Shown piece by piece: positions 7,847 through 16,536 of a stretch of DNA of 44,140 nt. Under the pieces are notes generated by a model. It was not told where the DNA came from. It saw nothing but the letters and a program-made list of their open reading frames with translations, and made no database searches. Each line of letters opens with the position of its first letter. Position 1 is the stretch's first letter. The position numbers and the translations under genes were made by a program. The stretch comes from an uncultured Burkholderiales bacterium (lineage in GTDB: Bacteria > Pseudomonadota > Gammaproteobacteria > Burkholderiales > Burkholderiaceae_C): contig CAIVGK010000267.1 of the NCBI GenBank assembly GCA_903905475.1, forward strand, positions 1-44,140, written 5' to 3'.

Positions 7847-8012
7847 GGCTCGCCTCCGTGATTGCTATCGGCACCCAACGCATCACCGTCTGGTCGTAAA
7901 TCATGGGCTGCAAAACGGGGTGGGTAATCACCACCTCGTTGGCGGGCGTCAAGCCCACCGTCGTTTGCTCGTCGTAGCCAAACGGCAAGTCGGTCACGTA
8001 CTGGGCTTTCAT
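7839..8012 (-). CDS. Small hypothetical protein (57 aa)
   Basis: Translated by hand: MKAQYVTDLPFGYDEQTTVGLTPANEVVITHPVLQPMIYDQTVMRWVPIAITEASHG; overlaps TraR-like start and DUF3310 end. Confidence 0.55.
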   Translation of the reverse strand: MKAQYVTDLPFGYDEQTTVGLTPANEVVITHPVLQPMIYDQTVMRWVPIAITEASHG

Positions 8013-8302
8013 GCTTGCTCCCCGTAACGCTTCTCCATCTCGATCAGCAGGTCGATCTCGTGCTTGATCTTCTCGAGGTCCTCGAAGCGATCAGCCGCCG
8101 CCTTGTCGCGCCAGCGCGTGATGCGCTTGACGATGCAACCCTCCAAAAAATTGAGGTTGTTTGCGGCGATGTACTCCACGGGCTGGATGCGCTTGGTCTT
8201 GTAGTGGCCGCCTGCCACCTGCACGTTCAGCGCGCTCGAGGCCTGCTGCGCTAGTGCCAGCTCGATGGGGCTGTTCACTTCGCGAATTTCTCCGGGTTTC
8301 AT
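8009..8302 (-). CDS. DUF3310-family protein
   Basis: VAGGHYKTKRIQPVEYIAANNLNFLEGCIVKRITRWRDK...DLEKIKHEIDLLIEME. Confidence 0.8.
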   Translation of the reverse strand: MKPGEIREVNSPIELALAQQASSALNVQVAGGHYKTKRIQPVEYIAANNLNFLEGCIVKRITRWRDKAAADRFEDLEKIKHEIDLLIEMEKRYGEQA

Positions 8303-9705
8303 TTTGATTTTCCTTTCATGTAATCAAGCAGGAGGTCCTGCACTTCGCGCTTGGTCTCGCGCCTTGCCATCACCAGCTCGTCGACGGTGTCGCGCGCTAC
8401 GATGTAGTGGATGAACACAGGGCGGTCGTAGCCAGCTTGGAGCTGGCGCACGGGCCCGATGCGCTCAATGATTTGGTCGTGTTGCTCGAGGTCCCACCAC
8501 TGGGAAAAGAACACGATGATGTTGCCGCCGTCCTGCAGGTTCAGGCCATGGCCTGCGCTCGCTGGGTGGGCGAAGAGCAGCGGGATGAGCCCGTTGTTCC
8601 AGTCCGCGATCGTCATCGGGTCGGCGTCGAGCACGCGGCCTTGCTTGAAGGCGCGCTTCAAGCGCTCGAGGTCTGACTTGAAGTGGTAGGCCACCAGCAC
8701 GGGCATACCTGCCGCCTCGTTGATGATCGACTCCAGTGCGTCGAGCTTCTCGTAGTGGGTCTCAACCCACTGGCCCTCGCCGTAGCGCTCGGCGTCGAGG
8801 TACACCGCACCGCTGGCGAGCTGCAAACACTTCGAGCTCTTGGACCCGGCGCTGAAGGCCTCGACCTCCACGCCGTTGTCCAACTCGATGAAGAGGTCCT
8901 TCTCCATGTCGCGGTAAAGACTGCGCGCACGGGTAGGGAGGTCCACCTTGATGATGTTGACGATAGGCTCTTGCAGGTCGAACCAGTCAGCCGGGTCGAT
9001 GGTCAGGCAGATGTCGGCGAGCCGCTCTTGGATTTCCTCTTGCGCGTGCTCGGCCACCACCCACTTGGTGAACTTGTCGTTCTTGGTGGGCCTGAACCAG
9101 CGGCTCTGGAAGGAGCTGTAGGTGCGGCCAAGGCGTACCCCCGCATCGAGGAACCAAGTCTGCCCCCAGAGGTCATCCAAGCCGTTTGGCGAGGGGGTGC
9201 CAGTGAGGTTGACCCAGCGCTCAACTTCGCTGTGCGCGAACTCGGCGAGCGACTGCGCGCGCACTGCACCTTGGCGCAGGCGAAAGCCCTTGAGCTTGGT
9301 GGACTCATCGGCGATCACGGTGGCGAAGGGCCAAGCCTTTTTGTTCTTGGCGTACCACTCGCGCAACCACACGATGTTGTCGTAGTTCATGGCGTACACG
9401 GGCACGTCGCGCTTCAAGGCGGCCTCGCGCTCTTTGGCGTCGCCCGTCACCGAGGCGACCTCGAGCCCGCTCAGGTGGTCCCACTTCTTGACCTCCTCCG
9501 GCCACGTGCTCCTCGCCACCCGCAGGGGGGCGAGCACTAGCGTGGGCCTGTCCTCGCCGATGAGGTTGTGCAGGTGGTCCAAGAAGGTGAGGGTGGTCAC
9601 CGTCTTGCCCATGCCCATGCCCGCCCAGAGCGCGCAGCGCTCGACGTTGGCGAGGTGGGACATGCCGATGTTCTGGTAAGGGCGTGGGGTGAACTGCTTA
9701 CGCAT
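8299..9705 (-). CDS. SNF2-like / superfamily 2 DNA helicase
   Basis: FTPRPYQNIGMSHLANVERCALWAGMGMGKTVTTLTFL (Walker A), IADESTKLK (Walker B-like), C-terminal helicase motifs; start MRKQF within ORF 8299..9729. Confidence 0.85.
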   Translation of the reverse strand: MRKQFTPRPYQNIGMSHLANVERCALWAGMGMGKTVTTLTFLDHLHNLIGEDRPTLVLAPLRVARSTWPEEVKKWDHLSGLEVASVTGDAKEREAALKRDVPVYAMNYDNIVWLREWYAKNKKAWPFATVIADESTKLKGFRLRQGAVRAQSLAEFAHSEVERWVNLTGTPSPNGLDDLWGQTWFLDAGVRLGRTYSSFQSRWFRPTKNDKFTKWVVAEHAQEEIQERLADICLTIDPADWFDLQEPIVNIIKVDLPTRARSLYRDMEKDLFIELDNGVEVEAFSAGSKSSKCLQLASGAVYLDAERYGEGQWVETHYEKLDALESIINEAAGMPVLVAYHFKSDLERLKRAFKQGRVLDADPMTIADWNNGLIPLLFAHPASAGHGLNLQDGGNIIVFFSQWWDLEQHDQIIERIGPVRQLQAGYDRPVFIHYIVARDTVDELVMARRETKREVQDLLLDYMKGKSK

Positions 9706-10069
9706 CTTGCTGGGTGGGCCATGGGCCACGGATAGTTGTCAGCCCTTGGCGGGGGGTCTCTTCGGCTTTCTTAGCCGCGTGCCAGCCAGCGGTGTAGGCG
9801 CGGTGGTATTCCTTGAGCTCCTCCTCCGTGCGCTTGGCCCGCGCAGGGCGGGGGCAGTCCTCGGGCACCTCGACGGCGCAGTACACCGCAGCGAGCGGGC
9901 CTTGGCGGGGGAACTCCCAGCGGTCGATGTACACGTCAGGCATGCTGCCCAGCGAATGGCGCACGCTCTTGTCGCTCGCCTTAGTGGCGACGACTAAGTC
10001 GCGGGTGGTCAGGCCATCCGGGCGCGCCAACAACAGTGCGCGGATCTCTGCGCGTAAATCTCTTTTCAT
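9698..10069 (-). CDS. Hypothetical protein with possible winged-helix N-terminus
   Basis: RAEIRALLLARPDGLTTRDLVVATKASDKSVRHSLGSM. Confidence 0.6.
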   Translation of the reverse strand: MKRDLRAEIRALLLARPDGLTTRDLVVATKASDKSVRHSLGSMPDVYIDRWEFPRQGPLAAVYCAVEVPEDCPRPARAKRTEEELKEYHRAYTAGWHAAKKAEETPRQGLTTIRGPWPTQQDA

Positions 10070-10362
10070 GACAACAAACTTTCTACAGCTTCGATTGAAT
10101 CAATAACCTCGACCCGTTGGCCGAGAGCTCGCATGCGCGCGTGCTCGCGCAGTTGGTAGTCTTCCGCCGGTACGCCCGGCGCCTTGAGCTCTACCCATGT
10201 TGTGGCCGTGCGCATGCGCAAATAACACACGCCATCGGTCGGGGGGAGCATCACCAAGCGATCGGGCGCACCACGGCGGCCGATCCACTCCACCTTGCGC
10301 ACTTCCCCGCCGAGCTGCTTCACGCGCTTGACGAGGTGGCGCTCGATGTCGCGCTCTCTCAT
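10066..10362 (-). CDS. VRR-NUC domain nuclease
   Basis: RERDIERHLVKRVKQLGGEVRKVEWIGRRGAPDRLVML...TTWVELKAPG...QLREHARMRALG. Confidence 0.85.
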   Translation of the reverse strand: MRERDIERHLVKRVKQLGGEVRKVEWIGRRGAPDRLVMLPPTDGVCYLRMRTATTWVELKAPGVPAEDYQLREHARMRALGQRVEVIDSIEAVESLLS

Positions 10363-10550
10363 GCCAGTTGCTCCACGATGTAGAGCACAGCCACGGCGAA
10401 GGCGGCCACTGCACAGGCGATCACAACGAATTTGTCTTGGGAGTCCATTTGTTCATCCTCTTCGATAGTTAAGATTGCGTAGGGCCCGAAGGCCTGTTCC
10501 ATGGTGCGGGGGTAGATGTAGGTGAGCGGGTCGTACATCGCGCACCTCAC
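10359..10550 (-). CDS. Small membrane protein
   Basis: ORF track; C-terminal TM segment KFVVIACAVAAFAVAVLYIVEQLA. Confidence 0.5.
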   Translation of the reverse strand: MRCAMYDPLTYIYPRTMEQAFGPYAILTIEEDEQMDSQDKFVVIACAVAAFAVAVLYIVEQLA

Positions 10551-10843
10551 AGGTCGTACAGCGCGACGCTGTAGTAGGGGGCCCGCACCTTGGTGGCCTT
10601 GTTGATGATCCGCTTGGGGACCTCAACGGCTAAGAGCTCGACGACTTTCTTGTAGTCGACGCTTGGGGCTGGCTCGCTGAACTTGACGACAGCTTTGTAG
10701 GCGTCGCTCGAAATCACTTCAACGCCGCTGGCGATGAGCACTTCTTTGAGGGCCTTGGCCTCATCGTTCAGAGCTTTGAGCTCAGCGTTTACTTGGGCAA
10801 GGCGGTTGACAGAACTGGCGAGTGCAAGGTCATTGGGTTTCAT
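10547..10843 (-). CDS. Hypothetical coiled-coil protein
   Basis: First gene after promoter copy B; RBS AGGAGATCGAG-ATG. Confidence 0.65.
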   Translation of the reverse strand: MKPNDLALASSVNRLAQVNAELKALNDEAKALKEVLIASGVEVISSDAYKAVVKFSEPAPSVDYKKVVELLAVEVPKRIINKATKVRAPYYSVALYDL

Positions 10844-10844
10844 C

Positions 10845-10913
10845 TCGATCTCCTAAAGGTCGTGGTCAAAATCAACCACGCCTTGACTTTAGCACATGCT
10901 AAAGACTTGTCAA
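10845..10913 (-). promoter_or_regulatory. Regulated promoter, copy B
   Basis: Minus: TTGACA-16-TAAAGT, dyad TTTAGCATGTGCTAAA (10888-10903), CGTGGTTGATTTTGACCACG hairpin, RBS. Confidence 0.75.
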
Positions 10914-10916
10914 CAA

Positions 10917-11102
10917 CTATTTGTTTTGGTTGTTGTTTTTTGGAAACACTCCGCCGTGTCTCCCGCCGTGCAGTACGTTGTTCACCCACTGCTTGCGCTC
11001 TGCGTCGATGGCCTCGCCCAGTAGCGCTGCCTCCTGCGTGCGGCCCTCGATGTAGGCCAAGCGCTCGCGCTCTTCGAGTGTTGCGTTGATTGGTAATTGC
11101 AT
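10917..11102 (-). CDS. Small hypothetical protein
   Basis: ORF track; MQLPINATLEERERLAYIEGRTQEAALLGEAIDAERKQWVNNVLHGGRHGG... Confidence 0.55.
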   Translation of the reverse strand: MQLPINATLEERERLAYIEGRTQEAALLGEAIDAERKQWVNNVLHGGRHGGVFPKNNNQNK

Positions 11103-11105
11103 GGT

Positions 11106-11309
11106 TTACGCCACCCATTTCTGTTCGATGCTGCACCAGACAACGTGGTCTGACTCTGTGATGACGTAGCCTGCCATGACCTCGTCGACCTGCCCGCCGA
11201 GGCGGTAAAAGTGGTCGTCGTTGAACGCCATGAGCTTGTCGTTGGTGTCGAGCTCGACGGTCACCTCGCGCTTGCCGCGCCTGTTGATTTTTTCTCTGAT
11301 GATCTTCAC
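11106..11309 (-). CDS. Small hypothetical protein (67 aa)
   Basis: GTG at 11309 directly after polymerase stop; MKIIREKINRRGKREVTVELDTNDKLMAFNDDHFYRLGG... Confidence 0.5.
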   Translation of the reverse strand: MKIIREKINRRGKREVTVELDTNDKLMAFNDDHFYRLGGQVDEVMAGYVITESDHVVWCSIEQKWVA

Positions 11310-11311
11310 GG

Positions 11312-13399
11312 TTAGTCCTTTCGGTAGCGGGTTGTCTCGAAGCCAGCGGCAGAGAGCGGCAGGCCCTCCGCCCATGGCGGTACGTTCGACATCAGGGCAG
11401 CGAGCCTGTGGTGATTCCACAGGTCCTTGTCTGGTGTCTCTGTCAAGAGTTCGTCGTGCACGCTGAGCACGATGTCGAAGCCGTGCTCCTCGATCGCGGG
11501 CATGTTGTAGCCGAGCACGTCGCGGGCGATCGCCTGCACGATGTTCTCCACCAGCTTGCCGCCGTAGGTCTTGATGCGGCCCCAGCGTCGGGTGTATTGG
11601 TTCACACCCATGTAGGTGATCTGCTCGTTCTCCTCGACGCGCGGCTGCAGGTAGCAGAGGTATCGGCCAGAGGGCAGGCGGATGCGCAACCACGCACCGT
11701 CGCGGCGAATCTTGAGCATGCGCACGTCGAAGGTGACGCCCGGGTTGGTGATGGCTGCGCGCACTGCGTCGCCTGTGTCTTTCCACAACGCTTTGGTCTG
11801 CGAGTGAGCGGTGCGCCAAGAGGCCTTCAGGACCTCACAGGCGACGTAAATGTTCTTGGGTAGGCCAAGGGTGCGTCGCTTCTTTTCGGCCCACTCGTAG
11901 ATGTTGTAGGCCTGCGCAATGGCATCCTTGGGTGCGGTGGTGTGCACCGCGTCGGCCAGCTCCTCGAGGTCCATCTGATACACGGCAGCGAAGGTCAAGA
12001 ACGCCGCGACGCCACCCTCGTAGCCGAGGCCCAGCTCCATCACCTTACCGATCTGGCGCTTCTGCCCGACCGCGTCCTTCGGGTCGATGTTGAACGAGCG
12101 GCCATAGGCCACCTTGTACAAGTCCTCGCCCGTGCCTGCGTCGAAGTCAGCGAACGCTTTGAGCTTCCAGCCCTCGCCAGCCACCCAAGCGAGCACGCGG
12201 CCCTCGATGTTGGACAAGTCAGCGATGCACAACTTCTTGCCCTGCGGCGCGACGATGCACCCGCGCACCGTGTTGGCGGTCAGGCGCATCACGTTGTCGA
12301 AGGTGAGGTCGGCCACGCCAGCCTTGAGGGCCTCGACGCCGAGGTCGATTTGGTCCTGCTTCATGTCTGGGCGGGGCATGTTCTGCGGCTGGAACACGCG
12401 GCCAGCCCAGCGCGCTGTGCGCTGTGCACCTGCAAACTGCAGCGTGTTGCGCAGGCGACCGTCTTCGCTGGTTGCGTTGGTCAGTGCCTTGTACTTGGCG
12501 GTCGATGTCTTGGTGGCCTCGAGGCGGATCGAGAGCAGGAGCTTCACGCCCTCGGGGAGCTCTGGGTCCTCGATGCGGCGCTTCAAGGTGTCGGCCTTGA
12601 GGTCTGGCAGCTCGACGCCGTAGAACTCAACGATGTGGCGCAGCAGCTCATCGCGCTTGGACACGCTGCTCACGTCACCGTAGCTGGCCTCGTAGGCCTT
12701 GATCTTCAGTCGATCTTTTTCGCGCTCTGCTGCGGTGGTAGCTGCATGTGCGAGCTCGAGATCGACAGCAAAGCCGCGATCGTTGATGCGCTGGTCAAGG
12801 TGCCAGAGCGATAGCTCGCTGCCTCCCTCGCGGTAATTCCAGACAGGGAGGCGCCTGTCGATCTCGCGCATGGCGATGACGTCTTGGTACGAGTAGTCAA
12901 GGAACTCTTTCCATTCTGCGGGGTGGGTCTCACGGGTCTTTCTCCGAATCTTGCTGCCCTTGGGGGCGGGTTTACAAAACATTTGAATCAGCTGCTTGCC
13001 GCGCTTGTCTTTCGCCAAGTCGGTGGGCAGGCCGAGCACGTCGCCGATCTTGTCGAGACCGCCGGGCAGGCCATGGGCCATGGCCTTAATCATGGTGTCG
13101 CGCCAGCGCTCGACCGGGATGTCGATACCCCACACGTGCTTGAGCAACGTGCGGTCGAAGTGGCTGTTGTGCGCAACGACGATGACGTTGGGGTCCTTGA
13201 GGTAGGACCAGAGCACCGCCATCGGGTTGTCGCACACGTCGACCTCGGCTGTGCAGTCGAGCACGGTCGGCTCTTCGTCGTTCAAGGCCCACTGCGCGAC
13301 GGTGATTTCCGTGCTGGGGTGCGCGGCGTAGCGGTGGGTGCTGTGCTTTTTTAAATCGAGCTCCGAATAGGTCTCGCAGTCAAACCAAAGAATGTTCAT
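11312..13399 (-). CDS. Family A DNA polymerase with 3'-5' exonuclease
   Basis: Exo motif ILWFDCETYSELDL; polymerase motifs CIADLSNIEGRVLAW, QIGKVMELGLGYEGGV and VHDELL. Start taken at ATG 13399 rather than ORF start 13510. Confidence 0.9.
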   Translation of the reverse strand: MNILWFDCETYSELDLKKHSTHRYAAHPSTEITVAQWALNDEEPTVLDCTAEVDVCDNPMAVLWSYLKDPNVIVVAHNSHFDRTLLKHVWGIDIPVERWRDTMIKAMAHGLPGGLDKIGDVLGLPTDLAKDKRGKQLIQMFCKPAPKGSKIRRKTRETHPAEWKEFLDYSYQDVIAMREIDRRLPVWNYREGGSELSLWHLDQRINDRGFAVDLELAHAATTAAEREKDRLKIKAYEASYGDVSSVSKRDELLRHIVEFYGVELPDLKADTLKRRIEDPELPEGVKLLLSIRLEATKTSTAKYKALTNATSEDGRLRNTLQFAGAQRTARWAGRVFQPQNMPRPDMKQDQIDLGVEALKAGVADLTFDNVMRLTANTVRGCIVAPQGKKLCIADLSNIEGRVLAWVAGEGWKLKAFADFDAGTGEDLYKVAYGRSFNIDPKDAVGQKRQIGKVMELGLGYEGGVAAFLTFAAVYQMDLEELADAVHTTAPKDAIAQAYNIYEWAEKKRRTLGLPKNIYVACEVLKASWRTAHSQTKALWKDTGDAVRAAITNPGVTFDVRMLKIRRDGAWLRIRLPSGRYLCYLQPRVEENEQITYMGVNQYTRRWGRIKTYGGKLVENIVQAIARDVLGYNMPAIEEHGFDIVLSVHDELLTETPDKDLWNHHRLAALMSNVPPWAEGLPLSAAGFETTRYRKD

Positions 13400-13406
13400 G
13401 TTGCTG

Positions 13407-13467
13407 TCCTTTGGTGAGGGCCCGGGGCAGCCCCCTGAAAAATCAGAGGCGGGCCCTCGCCAAAGGA
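13407..13467 (-). promoter_or_regulatory. Long hairpin sequestering the polymerase ribosome-binding site
   Basis: Arms 13407-13423 and 13451-13467, 16 of 17 pairs; on the minus-strand RNA AAAGGA pairs with TCCTTT, 7 nt from ATG. Confidence 0.7.
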
Positions 13468-13637
13468 GCTCGTCTTTCCGAGCCGTCAAGCCTGTGTCCA
13501 GATTCCCCATTCATATTTGCTGGGCTCTATGGGTTTGCGCATCTTGCACCGCTGGTTTCTACGTACGGGAGCTGTGCAAGTAGCCATCTGGTCTTTGTCG
13601 CCGAGCGGCCAGCCCAGCAAGAGGAGTAGAGCCCCCC

Positions 13638-13737
13638 GTTGTTGGAAATGTGGCCGGGTCCGGGGTGGGTGATAAGTCCGGTCCCCTTTGGTTATCAGCC
13701 CGCGCTCATTCGCGCGCCCAGCCACATTTCCAACAAC
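13638..13737. repeat. 17-bp perfect inverted repeat with a nested shorter dyad in the polymerase 5' leader
   Basis: GTTGTTGGAAATGTGGC (13638-13654) and its exact reverse complement (13721-13737); inner GGGTGATAA...TTATCAGCC. Confidence 0.8.
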
Positions 13738-13755
13738 AGGGCCGAAGCCCTGTTG
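13734..13755 (-). terminator. UUCG tetraloop hairpin after the DUF2815 gene (attenuator or 3'-end element)
   Basis: Minus: CAACAGGGC-TTCG-GCCCTGTTG, 9-bp stem, 5 nt past the stop; no strong U tract. Confidence 0.45.
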
Positions 13756-13759
13756 CGCT

Positions 13760-14338
13760 TTACGCGATGTCGTCCGCGTCGGCGCCCTCGGTCACCTCCT
13801 CGAACTCGTCGGAGTCGGCTGGGCGGCCAGCGCTAAATGCGTCGCCGTCACGCAGGAACTGCACGCCGCGCAGCTGTGCGTTCACGCGCTTGCCGTAGGC
13901 GTTGTCCTGAGCCCAGAAGTCTAAGCTCACGTTGACGTAGCAACCCGCGTAGATTTTGCCGTCACGGTCAGTCAGTGCCGACTTGTTGGTGTCGATCACG
14001 GTTGGGCGTGCGCTGGCTTTCGCGCTGGCGCTCACGAACAGGTTGCCGGGGAAGCCGTCGTAGTTGGGCTTCTCGTCGCCGTCGTGCAGCGCGATCTTGC
14101 CGGTCTTCTCGAGGGCCTTGATCTGTGCGTCGGCCTTGTCCTTCCACTTCTCAGTGGCGACGGCCTTGATCTTGGCTTGGATTTCCTTGATCTGTGGGTG
14201 GTCGGTTGGCAGGATGAGCGCGGCGCTGTAGCGTGGCTCGCCTTCACCTGCGACTGTCGATGGCTCGAACAGGTTAGGGAATGCGAGGCGCACGTTCTTG
14301 AGCATGATGCGGCCAGCTGGAGCGGTAGTGTTTGACAT
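13760..14338 (-). CDS. DUF2815 family, single-stranded-DNA-binding-like protein
   Basis: GRIMLKNVRLAFPNLFEPSTVAGEGEPRYSAALILPTDHP... Confidence 0.8.
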   Translation of the reverse strand: MSNTTAPAGRIMLKNVRLAFPNLFEPSTVAGEGEPRYSAALILPTDHPQIKEIQAKIKAVATEKWKDKADAQIKALEKTGKIALHDGDEKPNYDGFPGNLFVSASAKASARPTVIDTNKSALTDRDGKIYAGCYVNVSLDFWAQDNAYGKRVNAQLRGVQFLRDGDAFSAGRPADSDEFEEVTEGADADDIA

Positions 14339-14377
14339 GGTCATTTCCTTTGAAGATTGAAGTTTGCGGGTCGGGTT

Positions 14378-15649
14378 TTAAGCTAAGTCATCTAACGACT
14401 CGACCACGAAGTCGTCGGTGACTGGTTTCAAATCCAGCGCTGGGCGTGGGTCTGATTCTGGGGCGACGTGCGGTTTGCCGTCGGCCTGTGTGATGAGCGC
14501 CTTGAGCTTGGGCCATTGACGTGGGCCGATGGTCCCGTCCTTGGTTAGCTTCTCGGCGGCAGTAGGTGTGATGAGCTTCAGCGAGTACATCTCCTCGGTC
14601 TTCAAGCGCATGGACTTCATGAGCTCTTCAACCTCGGTGGCGTTACCCCATGAGCGGTGGCCCTTCTTGCCTGCGACGACCTTGTACCCGCGCACAGGCT
14701 CACCGTTGAGCAAGCGACGATCGGCGTCAGCACGGATCGCTTTGCACCAGTCCTCGATCAGGTCCACCTTGTTCAGGCAGGCCGCGACCCAGTCGGCGTC
14801 TTGCGATGCGTAGCTCGTGTAGGGCAACTCGGCCTCTGCAAATTCATCGGGCGAGGCGGCTGTCGTTTCAAAAACGGTAGCGGCCACCTCGTCGCGCAGC
14901 TTTGGGCACTTGGCCTTTGCCTTGCAGAATTTGCATTGGTCCTCGCCGGGGCGCAGGAAGGTCTCTTGCCAAGTCGCGTCGCCCTTCAAGTCGGCGTTGC
15001 CTTCAGCGGTACGGCAGGTGTTCACGACACTGCGCGCAGTGCTGCGACCCCATGCCTCGAGCTTCTCAACGGTGGTGTCCCACTCGCTGGGCTTCTCACT
15101 GATGCGGGGCTGGTCGATGACCAAGCGCACGCGGGTGAAGTCGCCTGCAATGCCGTTGAACTTGTCGAGCGCGCCCAGTCCGTAGAGCGAGAGCTGTGGG
15201 TTTTCTTTCACGTCAACCCACTGGCCCTTGCCGTACTTCAGGTCGATGACGATGATCTCGTCACCGCGAGCGATCACGACGTCGCCGGTGCCCCAGCCCT
15301 CTTCGCGAGGCACGCCGATGTAGTCCGCGTAGCAGAGCTTCTGCTCCACGAAGAGCACGCCGTCGTCGCCTTGGTAGTCCTTGACGCGGTCAGCCACGCC
15401 TTGGATGTACTCGGCCATCTCGTCGGTGACTTCGATGTCGAAGCCGTCGGCTTGGATGATGCGGCCAACGTAGCCAAGAGCTGGCACCTCGTTGGTGAGC
15501 ACCATCTCCAGCAGCTCGTGGGCGGCTGTGCCCTCGGCTGCGTAGATGCTAGTGTTGTCAGGTTGGCCGACTTCGAGGACCTTGCTGCCGGGGCAGAGCA
15601 TGATCTTCTTGAAGCCGGAGGCCGACCATTTGCTGTGAGCTTCAGGCAT
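14378..15649 (-). CDS. DUF2800 family (PD-(D/E)XK-like) protein
   Basis: HSKWSASGFKKIMLCPGSKVL...AEGTAAHELLEM...GTGDVVIARGDEIIVIDLKYGKGQWV...CKFCKAKAKCPKL; start at ATG 15649. Confidence 0.85.
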   Translation of the reverse strand: MPEAHSKWSASGFKKIMLCPGSKVLEVGQPDNTSIYAAEGTAAHELLEMVLTNEVPALGYVGRIIQADGFDIEVTDEMAEYIQGVADRVKDYQGDDGVLFVEQKLCYADYIGVPREEGWGTGDVVIARGDEIIVIDLKYGKGQWVDVKENPQLSLYGLGALDKFNGIAGDFTRVRLVIDQPRISEKPSEWDTTVEKLEAWGRSTARSVVNTCRTAEGNADLKGDATWQETFLRPGEDQCKFCKAKAKCPKLRDEVAATVFETTAASPDEFAEAELPYTSYASQDADWVAACLNKVDLIEDWCKAIRADADRRLLNGEPVRGYKVVAGKKGHRSWGNATEVEELMKSMRLKTEEMYSLKLITPTAAEKLTKDGTIGPRQWPKLKALITQADGKPHVAPESDPRPALDLKPVTDDFVVESLDDLA

Positions 15650-15774
15650 TAGTAACCTCGCACAACTTTGCGCACAGCCTCGAAGGCTGCGGCAACAAAC
15701 CAAATCGCGAGAGCCCACGTGCCGATCAAGATCGCCAGTACCCAGAGGTCGCCCATGAGTGGTACATCAAACAT
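15649..15774 (-). CDS. Small membrane protein (41 aa)
   Basis: Hand translation MFDVPLMGDLWVLAILIGTWALAIWFVAAAFEAVRKVVRGY; TAATG overlap with DUF2800 start. Confidence 0.5.
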   Translation of the reverse strand: MFDVPLMGDLWVLAILIGTWALAIWFVAAAFEAVRKVVRGY

Positions 15775-15777
15775 GGC

Positions 15778-16200
15778 TTACTCCGTGGCGGCGGTGACCG
15801 CTGCCAATGCGTCGGCGTACTGCTCAGCAGCGAGCTCCTTGGCGGAGTTCACGTTGAACTTCTCTTTGAGCAGGCCGACCACGGCGTCGCGGCCCTTGGC
15901 GTTAGCCAGTGCGAACACGGCCTTCTGCAGGGTAGGGTAGTCGACTGAGCTCGAGCCCTCGCTTGAGGAGGCACTCGACGCAGCGGGGGAACCTGTCGCG
16001 GTGTCCGCAGGGGTGGACGTGGGCGCTGGGGTCTCCGCCTTGGCCTTCTCCGCTTTTGGGGCGGCGGTTTCCTTCTTGACGGCGGTCTCTGCCTTTGGCG
16101 TTTCGACCTTCACGGTGGCAGAGGCGTTGCCGCCCTTGCCTGTGAAGTACGCCAGCATCTCTTCCGTGTTGGTGAACGAGAGGGTGACTTGTACTGACAT
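15778..16200 (-). CDS. Hypothetical protein with Ala/Pro/Ser-rich linker
   Basis: ATG at 16200 within ORF 15778..16266. Confidence 0.65.
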   Translation of the reverse strand: MSVQVTLSFTNTEEMLAYFTGKGGNASATVKVETPKAETAVKKETAAPKAEKAKAETPAPTSTPADTATGSPAASSASSSEGSSSVDYPTLQKAVFALANAKGRDAVVGLLKEKFNVNSAKELAAEQYADALAAVTAATE

Positions 16201-16225
16201 GAAAATATCCTTTCGGGGGTTTGGT

Positions 16226-16447
16226 TTAAGCGGTGGGGGCGATGATGCTGGAGTGCACGCTGCCACCCTTGGCGTTGAGCTCTGCGTTCAGAGCCTCGGC
16301 GCCCTCCAACGAGGTGCACTCGTGGGTGTTGATGACGTGCAGGCCAGCCTTCTCGACGACGGCGTAGTTGCCACGGGCGATGATCCCGGTGAGGGCGCCC
16401 TCGACGGCTTGCTGGTTCTGCTTCTCAATGACGTTGATGTCTTGCAT
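16226..16447 (-). CDS. Hypothetical protein (73 aa)
   Basis: ORF track; preceded by RBS GAAAGGAAA and promoter D. Confidence 0.6.
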   Translation of the reverse strand: MQDINVIEKQNQQAVEGALTGIIARGNYAVVEKAGLHVINTHECTSLEGAEALNAELNAKGGSVHSSIIAPTA

Positions 16448-16477
16448 GGTAGTTTCCTTTCAGAGTGGTTTTGGAAG

Positions 16478-16536
16478 ATTGTAGCAGATGCTACAGTGGT
16501 TGAGAAAAAAATTTGTAGCTGTTGCTAAACTACAAC
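16478..16536 (-). promoter_or_regulatory. Regulated promoter, variant D with two operator-like dyads
   Basis: TGTAGCAGATGCTACA (16480-16495) overlapping an extended -10 TGC-TACAAT on the minus strand; TGTAGCTGTTGCTAAA (16514-16529); GTTGCTAAACTACAAC (16521-16536). Confidence 0.6.

Noticed and set aside
13400-13510. N-terminal extension of the polymerase ORF (MGNLDTGLTARKDELLWRGPASDFSGGCPGPSPKDSN...)
   Set aside because: Covers the RBS hairpin; the exonuclease domain begins at MNILWFDCETYSEL.
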